A stretch of 42,012 nucleotides of DNA from Saccoglossus kowalevskii (GCF_000003605.2 NW_003109988.1:171058-213069); one strand, 5' to 3'. Shown: positions 1 through 28,621, counted from the stretch's first letter. Made by a program: numbers and translations. Notes: generated by a model from the sequence alone, not told the origin.

Positions 1-1
1 T

Positions 2-745
2 CCTCATATCTCCTATGGTTTAGAAGTATGGGGTAGTACGTATCGCACATTTCTGGACCCTATATATAAACAACAAAAAAAGCTTGTTCGTATCATGCTA
101 TTTAAAGACTACTGTGCACATAGTAAACCTCTTTTTCAGTCACTACGTATTCTCAATATATATGACCAATTTAAGTATCAGCTATGTACATTTATACATG
201 ACCTACAATTTCACAGATTGCCACGTGACCTTAATTACTATTTCAATTTCCATACTCACCATTATCACACTAGGTCAAGGGATAATTCAAACTTTCTTCT
301 ACCAATGAAAAAGACAAATTTGGGTCAGTTTTCAGTCGATTACCAGGGAACTAAAATTTGGAACAGCTTACCCCTGGATATCCAATTGATTCGTATTCGA
401 GCAAATTTTAAAAAAGAAGTGAAAGACTATTTAATCCACTGTAATCATTCATAGTTATATTCCAATATGTATATATAGATGCATACAAACATGTATCGGT
501 GTGTAAGCAAACCATTGTAAATAAGTTTTTTCTGTCTACTTGATTGCCCTTTTTAATAAATAGCTATTTACAAATATATTTTGATGGGAAATAGACTAGA
601 CTAGCTCTGCATGAGCTAATTTCTGTTTCCCAGCCATAGATTAATATTATTATTATTTATCAATATTTATTAGTTATTATTTATTGCTGTATTGTTATTT
701 TTTATGTAATCTATGGCAAATAAACATTATATTATTATTATTAAT
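2..745 (+). mobile_element. 3' end of a CR1/L2-like non-LTR retrotransposon
   Basis: An open frame runs from base 2 to the stop at 454. It encodes the C-terminal part of a LINE ORF2, after the reverse transcriptase core, with the segments SYGLEVWGSTY, LDPIYKQQKKLVRIM, YHTRSRDN and GTKIWNSLP that are typical of CR1/L2/Rex-type elements. A 290-base 3' UTR follows. It holds a perfect 10-base inverted repeat (634-643 with 707-716), and the element ends in an ATT-rich tail near 745. The 5' part lies outside the window. The copy sits in an intron, about 150 bases upstream of the first VPS13 exon seen here. The exact clade is inference. Confidence 0.8.
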
Positions 746-893
746 AGCAGATATGTTAACATTAACAGAGGATTTTTATTCAAAACAATAGTAATAAAGA
801 GACTAAGATTTAGATCAAAAACAAGTTATAGGGCTCTTTTCCCTATGTTTACAATGACAAAATTCAGACAATTATTTTTTTTGCTTGTCACAG

Positions 894-1103
894 AGTCGCT
901 GAGTTCAGTGAGGAAATACGGCCATTACGACCACCAAGGTTGATTCATGATGATGGCATCGTCAGACCATATGTTAAAAAAGAGGCTCAAGGCTATGGAA
1001 TTTTTATTGAAACTGAAAAAGGCAAATTTGTTATCACAGACAAGTACTATGCCCATGCTGTGGTAACCAAAGATGGTCGATGCGTATTGCTGGTTACAAA
1101 TAG
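894..1103 (+). CDS. VPS13: VPS13 exon: start of the C-terminal PH-like domain
   Basis: The acceptor is TTGTCACAG at 885-893 and the donor is GTAAGT at 1104. The exon starts with one base of a split codon and ends with two (AG), which join G at 3300 to make Arg. It encodes about 69 residues, including EEIRPLRPPRLIHDDGIV and GKFVITDKYYAHAVV. This is the most recognisable VPS13 segment in the window. Confidence 0.85.
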
Positions 1104-4100
1104 GTAAGTTTTTATTTTATATTATTAATTTTTTACTCCCGTGTGCGAAGCACACAATGGGAGTCTTTGAAGTTACCCTGTTTATATGGGTGGGTGGGTG
1201 TGTGTGTGTGTCCGTTCCACTGACATCTCAAGAACCATATGTTGGCTTTTAATGAGCTAATGCGCAGATTCTATGGATTTGGTTGAAATCCATGCATATT
1301 AATTACCTATTTTGCATGATAATTAGCTAATTTTTACCTTTTCCACTGATATCTCAGGTACTAATCATCACATTTCAATGAAACTTACATAGATACATAG
1401 ACGATGCACAGGCAGATATGTGAAATATTAATTACCTAGTTTGCATAATTAATCAATTTTCAGATTTTTGATATTTCAAGTACTATTACTTCATTACTTT
1501 TCAATGAAACGTGGTACATAGATGCTCTAGAACAAAGAGCATGATTAAATTTAAGTTTACAAAGACCTGATTAAATTTAAGTAAAAATGTGTGTATATTA
1601 CGGTAATCAACTAATTTGCATAATTAGTTAATTTTTTACTTTTACACTGATATCGCTCGTACTAATTATCCCATTTCAATGAATCTTGGTACATAGATGT
1701 TCTAGGACAATGCACATACCTGATTAGTTTTGGGTTAAAATCTGTGCATATTAATTACCTAATTGGCATAATTAGCCAATTTTCAGCTTTTACACAGATA
1801 TCACATGTACTAATTATTCCAGTTCAATGAAACTTGGTACATTGATGCTCCAGAACAATGCACAGACCCAATCAGTTTTGAGTTAAAATCAGATCATATT
1901 AATTACCTAATTTGCATAATAAATCATAATTTTTGGTTCTAATCACACTTCAATGAAACTTTGTACATAGATGGTCTGTGATAGTACTTATCTTAATTCA
2001 ATGAATCTTGGTACATACATGTATGTGCTCTAACAGAATGTGATGATCAAATTAGTTTTAGGTTTATATACATCTATAATAATTACCTAATTTGCATAAT
2101 AATTTACTTTTCCGTTTTCCACTAATTTAGTTAGGATTAATCATCATATTATAATGAAACTTTGTACATGTGCGCACTGAAACAATATACAGACCTAAAT
2201 CTATGCATAATAATTGCTTAATTGTATAATAATTCATTTGGTTCATTGAGGTAATCCACAGACATGATTAGTTTAATGTTGATACATGTAAACATGCATA
2301 TTGATTATCTATTATAATGTGAATCACAGTTTTTTTCACGTTATGCATGTCAAATAGCAAATCTTAAATTTTCGATTAATTTTAATGTGTCTCCAATACT
2401 CTCTGCACACGGGAGTTTTTCTAAGCTTTCTTATTATAAATAAAAAACTCATTGAATAATAGTAAATAATAAAGTTTGATGACCACTATTCTTTGTAAAC
2501 AAAAGAATATTAAATTTGTGTAATGGCTCTGCCAATCATGCGTCTAATGCCCTCTTGAGATGGAGGAATGTAATTACTTTGTTTTAATTTTATTACTGTA
2601 AATTGCATTCATTTTTACTAAGATTTAATTTCTATTGTGATATTAAAAGCATATTCGAAAGGATTGAAATTTATGGACTTTCCAGCATACATGAAGCTTT
2701 GATTTCATTTCACTTAATACTGTAGAGATGAGGGTATTCACTGGATTTAATTTTTGCTGCTCTGAGATAGAAACAATACATCCCACTGTTTGTTAACTTA
2801 GTATATTTACTAGGATTTAATCTAGCTGATTTAGCTGTCAAGGAAATGAGAGAAAATAAAATGCAGTTAATAAATGCACCATATACTGTAAAGTGGTTAA
2901 TTATTCACTGGGTTTAAATTTTGTATATTACGCTGACTGGAAAATGCGCTAAGTTAAAACCCAGTGAATATGTGAAATTTAGCATGGAACACATTATCTA
3001 AATGATAAAAAGGTGAATTTAAAACCCACTGAAATTGCCTGAAATGGTAAATCAGCAAAATTTAAACCCAGTGAAAATTAGTCATTTTACAGTACATGTA
3101 CATGAAAAGTATCAATGACAACAGCAAAATTAAAATCCAGTGCATACTTGATGTGTTTACAGTAATGACCCATTAATATCACTCACATCTAATTTTTAAT
3201 CACTGCCAAGCTACGGGGTCTTTGTTACTTGTTTTAATTTATCATAGTGAAAAATATATACTCCAATTCCATTTAACAATTTTTCTGATTCCTTTTTAGG
3301 AGACTACTGTTTGTAAGTAAGGGTGATCTACTCGGCCATTGGAACTGTGAGTGGCAACATACATATGCTATGTTAAAAGAACCCCCAGTGCTGACTGAGA
3401 AAGGAATCACCATTTTACTGAAGGTAAGTAACCAATCTATGAATCAATCAGGCTTATTTTAAAATTCAATTAAACCGTAAATTGGACTGATGTTAGCATC
3501 TCTAACAAATCTCACAAATTTTGTTGCAAGGCTGAGGCAATGTTTATTGAGGAAACCAAACGAAGGGGGCGTCGTAATGTGAGTATGATACGCTGTAATA
3601 AGTGAATGCTGGGTTACTCTGGGCAGCATGTGGATCTACCGGTATGCAGAGACATGACTATACCTCATATACCTCACTCTTTCCTCATTCCTTCGTCTTT
3701 TCTTGCAGATCATAAATCTGTTGTGTTCAACCTAATTTTAACCATTTTTTGTTGGAAATTGATTCTTAATGTTGTTTGTCACATTGTTACACCCATGAGG
3801 AGAAAATTATGATCATTATATCTGTTGTATAAGCTTATTGGATTAACTGTGCCTACTGGTATAAACAGTATTCATGCATTTTCTTTTGTGTAAATATGCA
3901 AAGTGTTCCTGTCAGATTATGCAATTTTTCAGACAAAATCGATGATAATATTAATAAATACGTTTGTTATATATTCAAATACTACAAAACTACACTTAAC
4001 ACATTGACAGCCTCTGTTCATTTCGTTAAATATTTATTTGTTTAACTTAGATATTATTCACGCATTTCATAACTAGTTATTTCTTTCTTTGGGTTGATAA

Positions 4101-7100
4101 GGTCTGTTTAGATTGTAATTTTTGCATCATCAGAAATACCATTTTGGTATTGCCCATTGATTCTAAGTTTTGAATCAGTTGAATATACAATTTTTGTCAG
4201 ATTTATTTATCTTTGTGTAAAATATCTTTCATACACAAATACATGTATGATATTTTCTCACTAGAATAGAAGGTTATATTTGTAGCTTCATGTAGATCAA
4301 GAACCCTCTGTACATACAATGTTGTTGTACTTAGTACCTTTGCCAGGGATTATGTTAAATGCCTTTTATATTAACTTTATATTGTTTGGAAGCAGACTTC
4401 ACCTTTTACCCAGTATGCTGATTTCAAATAAGAAAGATGGTAGTAGACACATATATAAAATAAAGTATAACATGAAAAATGTCACTCTTGATGATTGGTT
4501 TTGAGACCATGTATGATAATATGAGGTTGACAGAAGAATACTGCAAAGTATGCACTTTGGCAGTGTATAGATGTAGTCGCGTATCATATTAACTGCATAG
4601 TATACTTGTATTGCACATTTTCCATAATTACATTCACAATCAACTGCATTGCCATATACTGTAAACTGTTAATTTGATGATCGCAAGACACATTTTCGTG
4701 AAAGTCACTGACACGCATTATACATGTAAGTCAACAGAGAAATTTTCATTGCTACAAAATGTTGTGATTTTCACTGACTCTTGAGATTCGCAAACATTTG
4801 TCTTATGTAAATTGAATCATAATAAAACCATAATCAAGACAACGTAAATTCCATAACATAAAAAATGTGCTATGTTGTTACAGGATGATGGCCAGAAGAA
4901 AAAGAGAGGTTTCGGGAGTTTCTTTGGAGGTGCAGCCTCAACTGGCAAGATTGTTACAATAAGTGATAGCAAGACTGCACAGGTAGAATTGTTTTGAAAA
5001 ATTTGTTTTAAATGTACTGTTATCCTTTTAAATGTTAGTCACTTGGGGCCAAGGTTTGACTTAATGTATTTGCTGTTTTTATCTATCAACTAAAAACGAA
5101 TCACCTAAAGTTACAAATGCTAGTAGTATATTTGCTTGGTTTGAATATTTAATTGCATGAAAAAATAATTAACGAATTAACGAAACATTTTAATTAAAAT
5201 TAGTTTTTAAAATCGATTTTGCAGCATTTGCATGAAAATGGTAATTTTTATAGTATAACCTCTGCCCCCAGTTGCACTATAATATTTGGGAAATCTTGTG
5301 TTCATCATTTCCTCCGTCATCTTTCTCCGGGATCCTGCTCATATTCCTCACCATTCTTGCGTTCTCCTTTTTCTCTCCTCTATACATTTTTTCATCTGTT
5401 TTGTAACCTATCTGAACTCTTTAAAAGCCTGAAACCCCAAAAAAGAAGAAAAAGAAGAGAGGTTTTGCCTCTCTGTTCAGTCGGGGATCTCGCAACAAAG
5501 TTCACATTCTTCTTGAGGACAGGAAAGAAGCCCAGGTAACTCTGTTAAAAATATTGCCCGAGAATCACCTGAGTGTTTTCCTTTTGTCCTAACCTTGAAG
5601 CTATTAATTCCCTGCTTTGTAGATAGATCCTGAGCAATACTGTCATCATCTATTTTGATTTTAGATTTTAGATGGCTGAGAAGTGGAAGCCGTGTGGGCA
5701 GGATCACTAAGTCTAATCCACTAAGAGTAGCAGTTCAGCAGCATTTAAGTTTCTCCAAAAGTTGACAGTGTTGCTCTTTTCCTTAGATATTTAGTCGCTG
5801 TAACCCTGCTCTTCTATTGGCTTGCCCAAAGCTTGTAATACTAATAATAGAGAACAGTCATTGTAGAAAAACTAAAAGTCTGTTGTTTCCTCAATAATAC
5901 TGTACATATTCACTACAATTGAATTGTGATGAGAGTTGTCAGAGAGACCCAGGCTACTATGTTTCACATTCCTCATCTGCATTCATTCCATTTCTTTCCT
6001 TCTCTCCTCTTCTATTGATGTGTAATAATTTATATTGAACACATGTAACACTTTTGTTATTCAACATTACCGGTAATATACATGCTGAGTTGTGAGTTAT
6101 CATAAAGAAATTAACTTTTTTGTGGTGCACAGAATGATATTCATCCAAGAAATACCAAATTTCACAAATGTGTCAGCACTTGAATAGGCCTGTATATGAA
6201 CCCCAGAAAGTCACACATCCTGGTACTTGTCGGGGGTACAAATTCACTATCGATGGGAATTTCTTGAATATTTATCCCCGAAATACAAGCAGTTGTCATT
6301 GAAGTTCAAAAACAGATCGATGTATGATATTGGTAATTATTGCTGTAAAAGGCAGAAATATACCTCCACAAATACTAGTATGTGTGACATGGATATATGC
6401 CTCTTAACATGTAATGCATACCAGTGATTGAACATGCATGTCCACATACATACAATGTAGTTCTGGCTGTAGAGAATAACAGAGCACAGTGGATAGATAG
6501 ACAGGAAGTGTTGCTGAGTTGCACTGATTCAACCCCTGTCGCAAACATTGTTTCTTCATCTGATTGTTGTTTGCTTTTCCTGCCATTTTTATTGTGTGTG
6601 ATCAAAAAATCACTTTTACTTTGTGATAATAATTAAAACTGGGGTTATATATCAACATGCAAGATCTATGAAAAACAATGAATATCTAATTTATGTAAAT
6701 ACCGGTAGTTTATTTTTTGGATTGACAAACTGAGTAAATATCTTTGTATATGCATCACTGGTGTACATCTATGTACTAGTAGGACCACATTTAAATTAAT
6801 GAAAGACACAAAACAAATTCTGGTAATTATCTAATACAATATTATGTGAATAGCTGCTAATCAAGAAAATCTAGTTTTCCTTTATTTGTATCTTGAATAA
6901 AATAAAACCAAATATACACCCATTGATAGTTTTCTGGTAAAACCTTCATACAGTAGTTTTACAGGTATTTGAACACAGGACATATGTCCTATCAGAAAGC
7001 TTATCTTAAATATATAAAACATGGGCGAAACAAACATCTAGTGCAAACTTGTAGATAGCCAATAAATGCACTGTTATTACTATACATTCAACAAAAACAT

Positions 7101-7530
7101 GCAAATCTTTACCCTGTTGAGTGCATGCCAGATATTTTTCCCCACACATAATTTGGTGCAAATATTTTCCCATTTCATAAAATTGTCACTGAATTCCATC
7201 ATCATTTTCGACACTACAGACAGTTTCAGATATTGCTTTTAGTTTTTAATCAAAGAGGTTTGTCAATTTATGTTAACATTTTATGCATGGAAGAGCAAAC
7301 TTTGGTAACTCGTTTTGTTGATGGTTCCAAAAGTTTACGATGATGCTTCAAAGGGTTAAAGAGATATTTACAGTGCTAGGATAATACAAACAACATAGTG
7401 TCTATTATTCACATATTATAAGCCCTTTATTCGATTAGCTGATATCAACAATGAGTGCTAATATAATTTGTTTTCTTTTCAGTGGCTTATTGGAAAGATA
7501 CATGAGGCAATGGCAAAAAGTGGTGTGTAA
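894..7530 (+). CDS. VPS13: VPS13A/C-type bridge-like lipid transfer protein, C-terminal exons (partial)
   Basis: VPS13 proteins are very long rods that move phospholipids between membranes at contact sites; the C-terminal PH-like domain helps place them on target membranes. Exons seen: 894-1103, 3300-3423, 3531-3578, then 4884-4982 and/or 5428-5535, then 7483-7530 ending in TAA. All have GT-AG borders and matching phases. The protein contains RPPRLIHDDGIVRPY, the segment with which VPS13A/C proteins enter the C-terminal PH-like domain, then CVLLVTNRRLLFVSKGDLLG, and it ends in WLIGKIHEAMAKSGV, similar to the human VPS13A end. The third exon (about 16 codons, basic) is less conserved. All upstream exons, which would encode thousands of residues, lie left of the window. 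VPS13A versus VPS13C cannot be settled from the tail alone. Confidence 0.85.
1135..2416 (+). mobile_element. inverted-repeat-bounded element carrying a tandem array of ~150-bp units
   Basis: The element is bounded by ACTCCCGTGTGC at 1135-1146 and its exact reverse complement at 2405-2416. The left end also folds on itself (stem ACTCCCGTGTGC with GCACAC, then GGGAGT at 1149-1163). The inside is about six diverged copies of a roughly 150-base unit, each with a core like CAATGAAACTTGGTACATAG and a second core like ATTACCTAATTTGCATAATT. A short GGGT/GT microsatellite lies at 1188-1211. There is no ORF. No convincing target-site duplication is visible, so the class (non-autonomous DNA element or another repeat type) is undecided. 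It lies in a VPS13 intron. Confidence 0.6.
2880..3098. mobile_element. MITE-like palindromic repeat, full copy
   Basis: The arms at 2880-2924 and 3054-3098 are about 45 bases each and nearly perfect inverted copies (core ATTCACTGGGTTTAAATTTT). The roughly 130 bases between them contain further half-copies of the ACCCAGTGAAT motif. There is no coding capacity. The left and middle parts recur at 27881-28044, so this is a dispersed family and not a chance hairpin. It lies in the VPS13 intron between 1104 and 3299. Confidence 0.65.
3300..3578 (+). CDS. VPS13: VPS13 exons 3300-3423 and 3531-3578
   Basis: The first exon encodes LLFVSKGDLLGHWNCEWQ and the stretch ending in GITILLK; it aligns with the VPS13A part that reads LFVTKG and CEWQ. 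Its donor is GTAAGT at 3424. A short intron of 107 bases follows. The 48-base exon (AEAMFIEETKRRGRRN) has acceptor TTGTTGCAAG and donor GTGAGT and is phase 0 on both sides. It is basic, not clearly conserved, and could be skipped without changing frame. Confidence 0.75.
4884..4982 (+). CDS. VPS13: VPS13 alternative penultimate exon A
   Basis: A 33-codon exon, phase 0 at both ends, with acceptor TTGTTACAG and donor GTAGAA. It encodes a lysine-rich start (QKKKRGFGSFFGG) and ends GKIVTISDSKTAQ, which joins directly to WLIGKIHEAM in the last exon. The joined product corresponds to the final strand and helix of the C-terminal PH-like domain. It is clearly related to exon B at 5428-5535; see the finding on mutually exclusive exons. 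Confidence 0.75.
5428..5535 (+). CDS. VPS13: VPS13 alternative penultimate exon B
   Basis: A 36-codon exon, phase 0 at both ends, with a weak acceptor (TTTAAAAG) and donor GTAACT. It encodes KKKKKKRGFASLFSRGSR and then KVHILLEDRKEAQ. The order is the same as in exon A: Lys run, RGF-S-F, a beta-strand, then -AQ before the splice. Using either exon keeps the frame into the terminal exon. Using both would put the same structural element in series, which I consider less likely. Confidence 0.7.
7483..7530 (+). CDS. VPS13: VPS13 terminal exon
   Basis: The acceptor is TTTTCTTTTCAG, and 15 codons (WLIGKIHEAMAKSGV) are followed by TAA at 7528-7530. The sequence matches the last amphipathic helix of VPS13A-type proteins. 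It fixes the frame of both alternative penultimate exons. Confidence 0.8.
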   Translation, partial: WLIGKIHEAMAKSGV

Positions 7531-9486
7531 TGATAACCTGAATGTTGATGTCTCTTTTTTCTACACAACCAAATCATGACGTCAAAAGATCGATGTCGGA
7601 TAAAAAACTTAATTCCTTTAGTTTTTTTTTCCAAACCCCCCTATCCCCCACTGAAACTTAATTGATAAGTATTGGTCATGGCGTCAGACTACATTCACCA
7701 TTAAATACAAATTGATAATCGAACAGTAGTTGGTTGTCGGGTGGGTGTAAAAAGATTTTACAAATGCACCTCATTTTGACGCACAGATTTACACTCGAAT
7801 CAAACCATTTTTCTGTGTTTTTTTTCCCTTTTCGGTTATATCTGTCTATGACTGAATAGAAAAAAAAAAACGAACTACAAATACTCCAAGATTTTTTTAA
7901 CTTCATTAAAAAAATAAAATCGTTTTTGTAGGATGGAAACTTTTTGAGGTCAAAACCCCCCACCCCCAAACTAAAGGAAATAAGTTTTTTATCCGACATC
8001 AATCTTTTGACGTCGTCCCTAAGGCAACTCTGGTCATGCTGAAAGTTGAATTCAGAGCTTTACCACCTTAACGGATGGGGCACATTGCATGTAATGATCC
8101 TTAGCTCATCTGGTAGATCTAAACAAGTTATAAACACAGAACAGAATGTAATATTGGTAATAATATAATGTTTATATTTGTCACTGTACATTTCTCATGT
8201 TTTTTTTAGCTCATCTGCTATACTTTAGTTATTTTTAACACCTTATATGGTGTCTTGAGCACAATGTAATTCATTATCCAATAACCTTCAAGTTTTAAAT
8301 CATGTGATTAAGTAATTATTTATTTGTTCTTACGTTTTTTACTTTTACTTGACTACATTTTTAGTTTCACATACAGATAATTGAAACAGTATTTACAGTG
8401 CATAGATTACCTTATTTGCGAAAGCTGCCCAAACGACCAATGGTACATGTGTGTAAACTGATATGTACATAATAGAATGAGCATTTAAATGCAGTCAATT
8501 CTATGTGTCACGGTACAGTTAATAAAGTAATTTAATAGTTAATAGTAATTGAATTTCAGGGCGAACAATGTCTGATTCACACTACACAATAATTACTTAA
8601 ATGATGTCAATGCTGTTATATAAAATTAAATTTGTAAGACTGGAACAATGCAGGTAATGCTTTGTTATGCCATAAGATTGTGGACTTCTACTGATAAAAT
8701 AACATTCATACCAAGGCTTTAGTGTAAACTGATACAGTAGAAATCGTGTAAGTAATCTAGAATATGATTGGTTTTCAAAACATATTCCTTGACTTTAGGC
8801 ACACTCTTGTCCCTCCACTGTGGGATTCTTTCAAGAGTAAGTTATAAAAGGCCAAGGTCAAGCCTTCCGTGGATACAGGATAAATACAATTTTTTTTTCT
8901 CAACCTTTTTCAAGTGTGGTTTTTGTTTTTTGATTTCCATATATTATAGAATGTAAGTCCTAAAAAAGAAGTTTATACAGAACTGACATATTATAACATG
9001 ATTTGTTTTAAGCAAAAGACTTTCGATTTGAAATGTGTACAGTTTTGCACAGGATTTGTTTTCCATACTGTCATATTAAGCACCGCCATTGAGAATATGG
9101 AGCTGTGGTTGTAGACAAATTAGAGGGGAAATGTGTAGGGTCATGCTTGCACTATATAGATCACTAACTGTGTCATTTATGACAAGCCCCTGGATCAAGA
9201 GTATTTGTTCTTGTTTGTGCCAAGTTTTTATTTCTATGCACGTTTTAATTAAGATCTTGCCAGTAACTAGTAATGTAATTTTAGTCTATGATGGTGTACT
9301 GCTCACGAGTTATTTACATTGGAAATTTTTAAAGTGTTTCACAGTGCTTCATTTATTTTCCTCATAAAAAACTGGTATCTCTCTTACAGTATTCGACTGA
9401 GATATCACTGCTTTTGAGTATGGTTTGTGCTGGTTTCTACTTATGTAGACCTGTTACATTTATTAAGTTGAATGCATAGTAATAAA
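7531..9486 (+). other. VPS13 3' UTR and following non-coding stretch
   Basis: There is no supported coding exon here. Possible polyadenylation signals are AATAAA at 8521-8526 and AATAAA at 9481-9486; the latter is followed within 15 bases by GT/T-rich sequence. The stretch also contains the foldback element at 7578-8014. Transcript ends are inferred only. Confidence 0.4.
7578..8014. mobile_element. foldback/MITE-like element with 44-bp terminal inverted repeats
   Basis: The arms 7578-7621 and 7971-8014 are inverted copies matching at about 42 of 44 positions, beginning GACGTCAAAAGAT. C-rich patches (CCCCCC) lie just inside both arms. The roughly 350 bases between encode nothing recognisable; the minus-strand frame of 108 codons there overlaps the arms and resembles no protein. 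It lies in the presumed VPS13 3' UTR, so a transcript reaching 8521 or beyond would contain a long hairpin. Confidence 0.6.
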
Positions 9487-10005
9487 GCAATGAATAAACT
9501 AACAATAACAGTTGTGTGATGATTTGTCTTTTTCACTAAGTTTTACCGATTTAATTGGTCTGAACAAAAACGCTAATATATTACAGGATCGTGAAACTCG
9601 GGTATAGGGAGCAGGGGGATTTTCCCGCGACCTCTGTTAGTGTGGAACATTCTATTCTACGACTGTTACTTTTTTTCTAGTAGTTTATGTAGCACGTTTT
9701 TGTTGTATTAATTGTTCACAATTTACTAGGTCAGATTCTTCAGTCCACAAACTACATTCTTGTTTGATAACTCTTCAAGAAAATACAATCAAATTCACAC
9801 AGACAAGTTTATGTTCTACTTCTCATAATGCGTTGCTTGATATGTTCTCGTCCGTCAAAAAAACGTAATTATTTTTTTTCCACCTGAAATAAATCTCCAA
9901 AATTCGTTACATCAAATAAAATACCACAATTGTCTGTTTCTGCGTAGTGTTTCTGTGACGTTTGGCTGTACCCTACCAGTCAGTCCCGATCCATATGGTA
10001 AAACA
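9487..10005. other. short interval between convergent genes
   Basis: No coding sequence is seen. On the minus strand, ATTAAA at 9550-9555 and AATAAA at 9459-9464 could serve as polyadenylation signals for the kinase gene, whose stop is at 10006-10008. If the second is used, the two 3' ends would overlap slightly. Confidence 0.3.
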
Positions 10006-27285
<17,280 letters not shown>

Positions 27286-27880
27286 GTCTCAAATTTCAGG
27301 TCGACCATCAAACTTTGCAGTTATTAATCCCAAGGACAGAGACAATGATTGCGAGTCCAACGTGAACCAGTATTGACGATACAAGTCATGAAAGAACGTG
27401 GAAAGGAGTCTTAATGGTTGGATTAACATGTCGCATAATGCATCGGATCGGCGTTGTTCGGGTGTGGCTAGTCACTGACCATTCAAAATTTATTGGCTTT
27501 ATTCATACAATTCATCGGATTGTTCCAGTACAATCGAAATAAAATGACAGTCAACATCTAAAATGATCGAGCTTTTCAGTGTTCAATACCTCATTGCCTT
27601 CATAGCAGTACAACACCCATAGCGTAAATACTATTTTAAATTGACGCGCGAGAAGAATGTCAATGTGGAAGATCAAAACATGTACGTCTGTCTAATTCTT
27701 GCATTTGACCAGCAAAGAATAAAATTGTATAATTCAAACAACTAATAGAGTTTAAGATTTATTTTTATTGTCTTTTATAAATTAAATAAAGTTAACGTTG
27801 ACGTAAACCATTATTTCGAAATAACCCCCTTACATCTACCCAGAGTAAAAATACAGTGTATTCAAAGTTAATTATTGCAA

Positions 27881-28044
27881 TACTATAAAAGGGTTAATTA
27901 TTCACTGGGTTTTAAGTTTGTTTATTTCGCTGAATGAAAAATGCGCTAAATTAAAACCCAGTGAATATGTAAAATTTAGCACAGAACACATTATCTAAAT
28001 GATAAAACCGTGAATTTAAAACCCATTGAATATGCCTGAAATGG
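27881..28044. repeat. second, truncated copy of the 2880-3098 repeat
   Basis: It matches 2893-3044 closely in order: GGTTAATTATTCACTGGGTTT, AAAATGCGCTAA, TTAAAACCCAGTGAATATGT, ACACATTATCTAAATGATAAAA, GTGAATTTAAAACCCA and TGCCTGAAATGG. The right inverted arm is missing. It lies between the two divergent receptor genes. Confidence 0.75.
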
Positions 28045-28387
28045 AAAACGTTTCAAGTACATACAACATACCCGCCCCCACCCGACACCAGTATTTGATG
28101 ATGTAGATGTTAAAAACAAAATGGTTGTCGTCTAGAAAGGGGGTATGAGTCTAGATATGCGTGGCATTTTGGTTAGTGTGTACGTTCAACATACCGTCAC
28201 GGTAGACTGAAAAAGAGTACATTCAGCCCGAGTTGGAGGCATTAGTATTAGAGAGAATCCCGTCTCTTTAGACGAGGCGTAAAAGTTGTCTGATCCATGT
28301 TCTTAAAATATTCTCAATGCTTCCTCTCAAATGTAATAGTTCTAGTTGTTATTGTCGCAAAGAATAACGGTTTATGTTGGTCTTAAA

Positions 28388-28621
28388 TTATTTCTGAACC
28401 TGTAAACGGGCTAAGCCCGTTGACAGGAGATGATAGTGGGTAAACATCGGAAACCTATCATCGCTAGCTAGGTTCGTTGGCAGATATTTAAGTGCGCCCT
28501 CTCTGGCAATACTAGAACTATTTTCTTCCATGCATTGTCCAATAAAATTGCTCGTTATAGCTAACACTAACAAAATTGTACAGTAGACGATATTCTTCCC
28601 AGGCAGATATTGAGCTGACAT
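28388..28621 (-). CDS. hypothetical small ORF with a signal-peptide-like start
   Basis: 77 codons starting MSAQYLPGKN with a hydrophobic run (IVYCTILLVLAITSNF), ending at a TAA. I do not recognise a family. It could be a small secreted peptide, the first exon of an unseen gene, or chance. It lies 1.1 kb upstream of the kinase gene on the same strand. An upstream ATG at 28654 would add 11 residues and bury the signal sequence. There is no codon or homology support. Confidence 0.2.
   Translation of the reverse strand: MSAQYLPGKNIVYCTILLVLAITSNFIGQCMEENSSSIAREGALKYLPTNLASDDRFPMFTHYHLLSTGLARLQVQK

Noticed and set aside
5219-5539. Plus-strand frame of 106 codons overlapping VPS13 exon B
   Set aside because: It is in a different frame from the exon and merely overlaps it.
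7676-8002. Minus-strand frame of 108 codons
   Set aside because: It lies inside the foldback element, shares its arms, and has no protein-like pattern.
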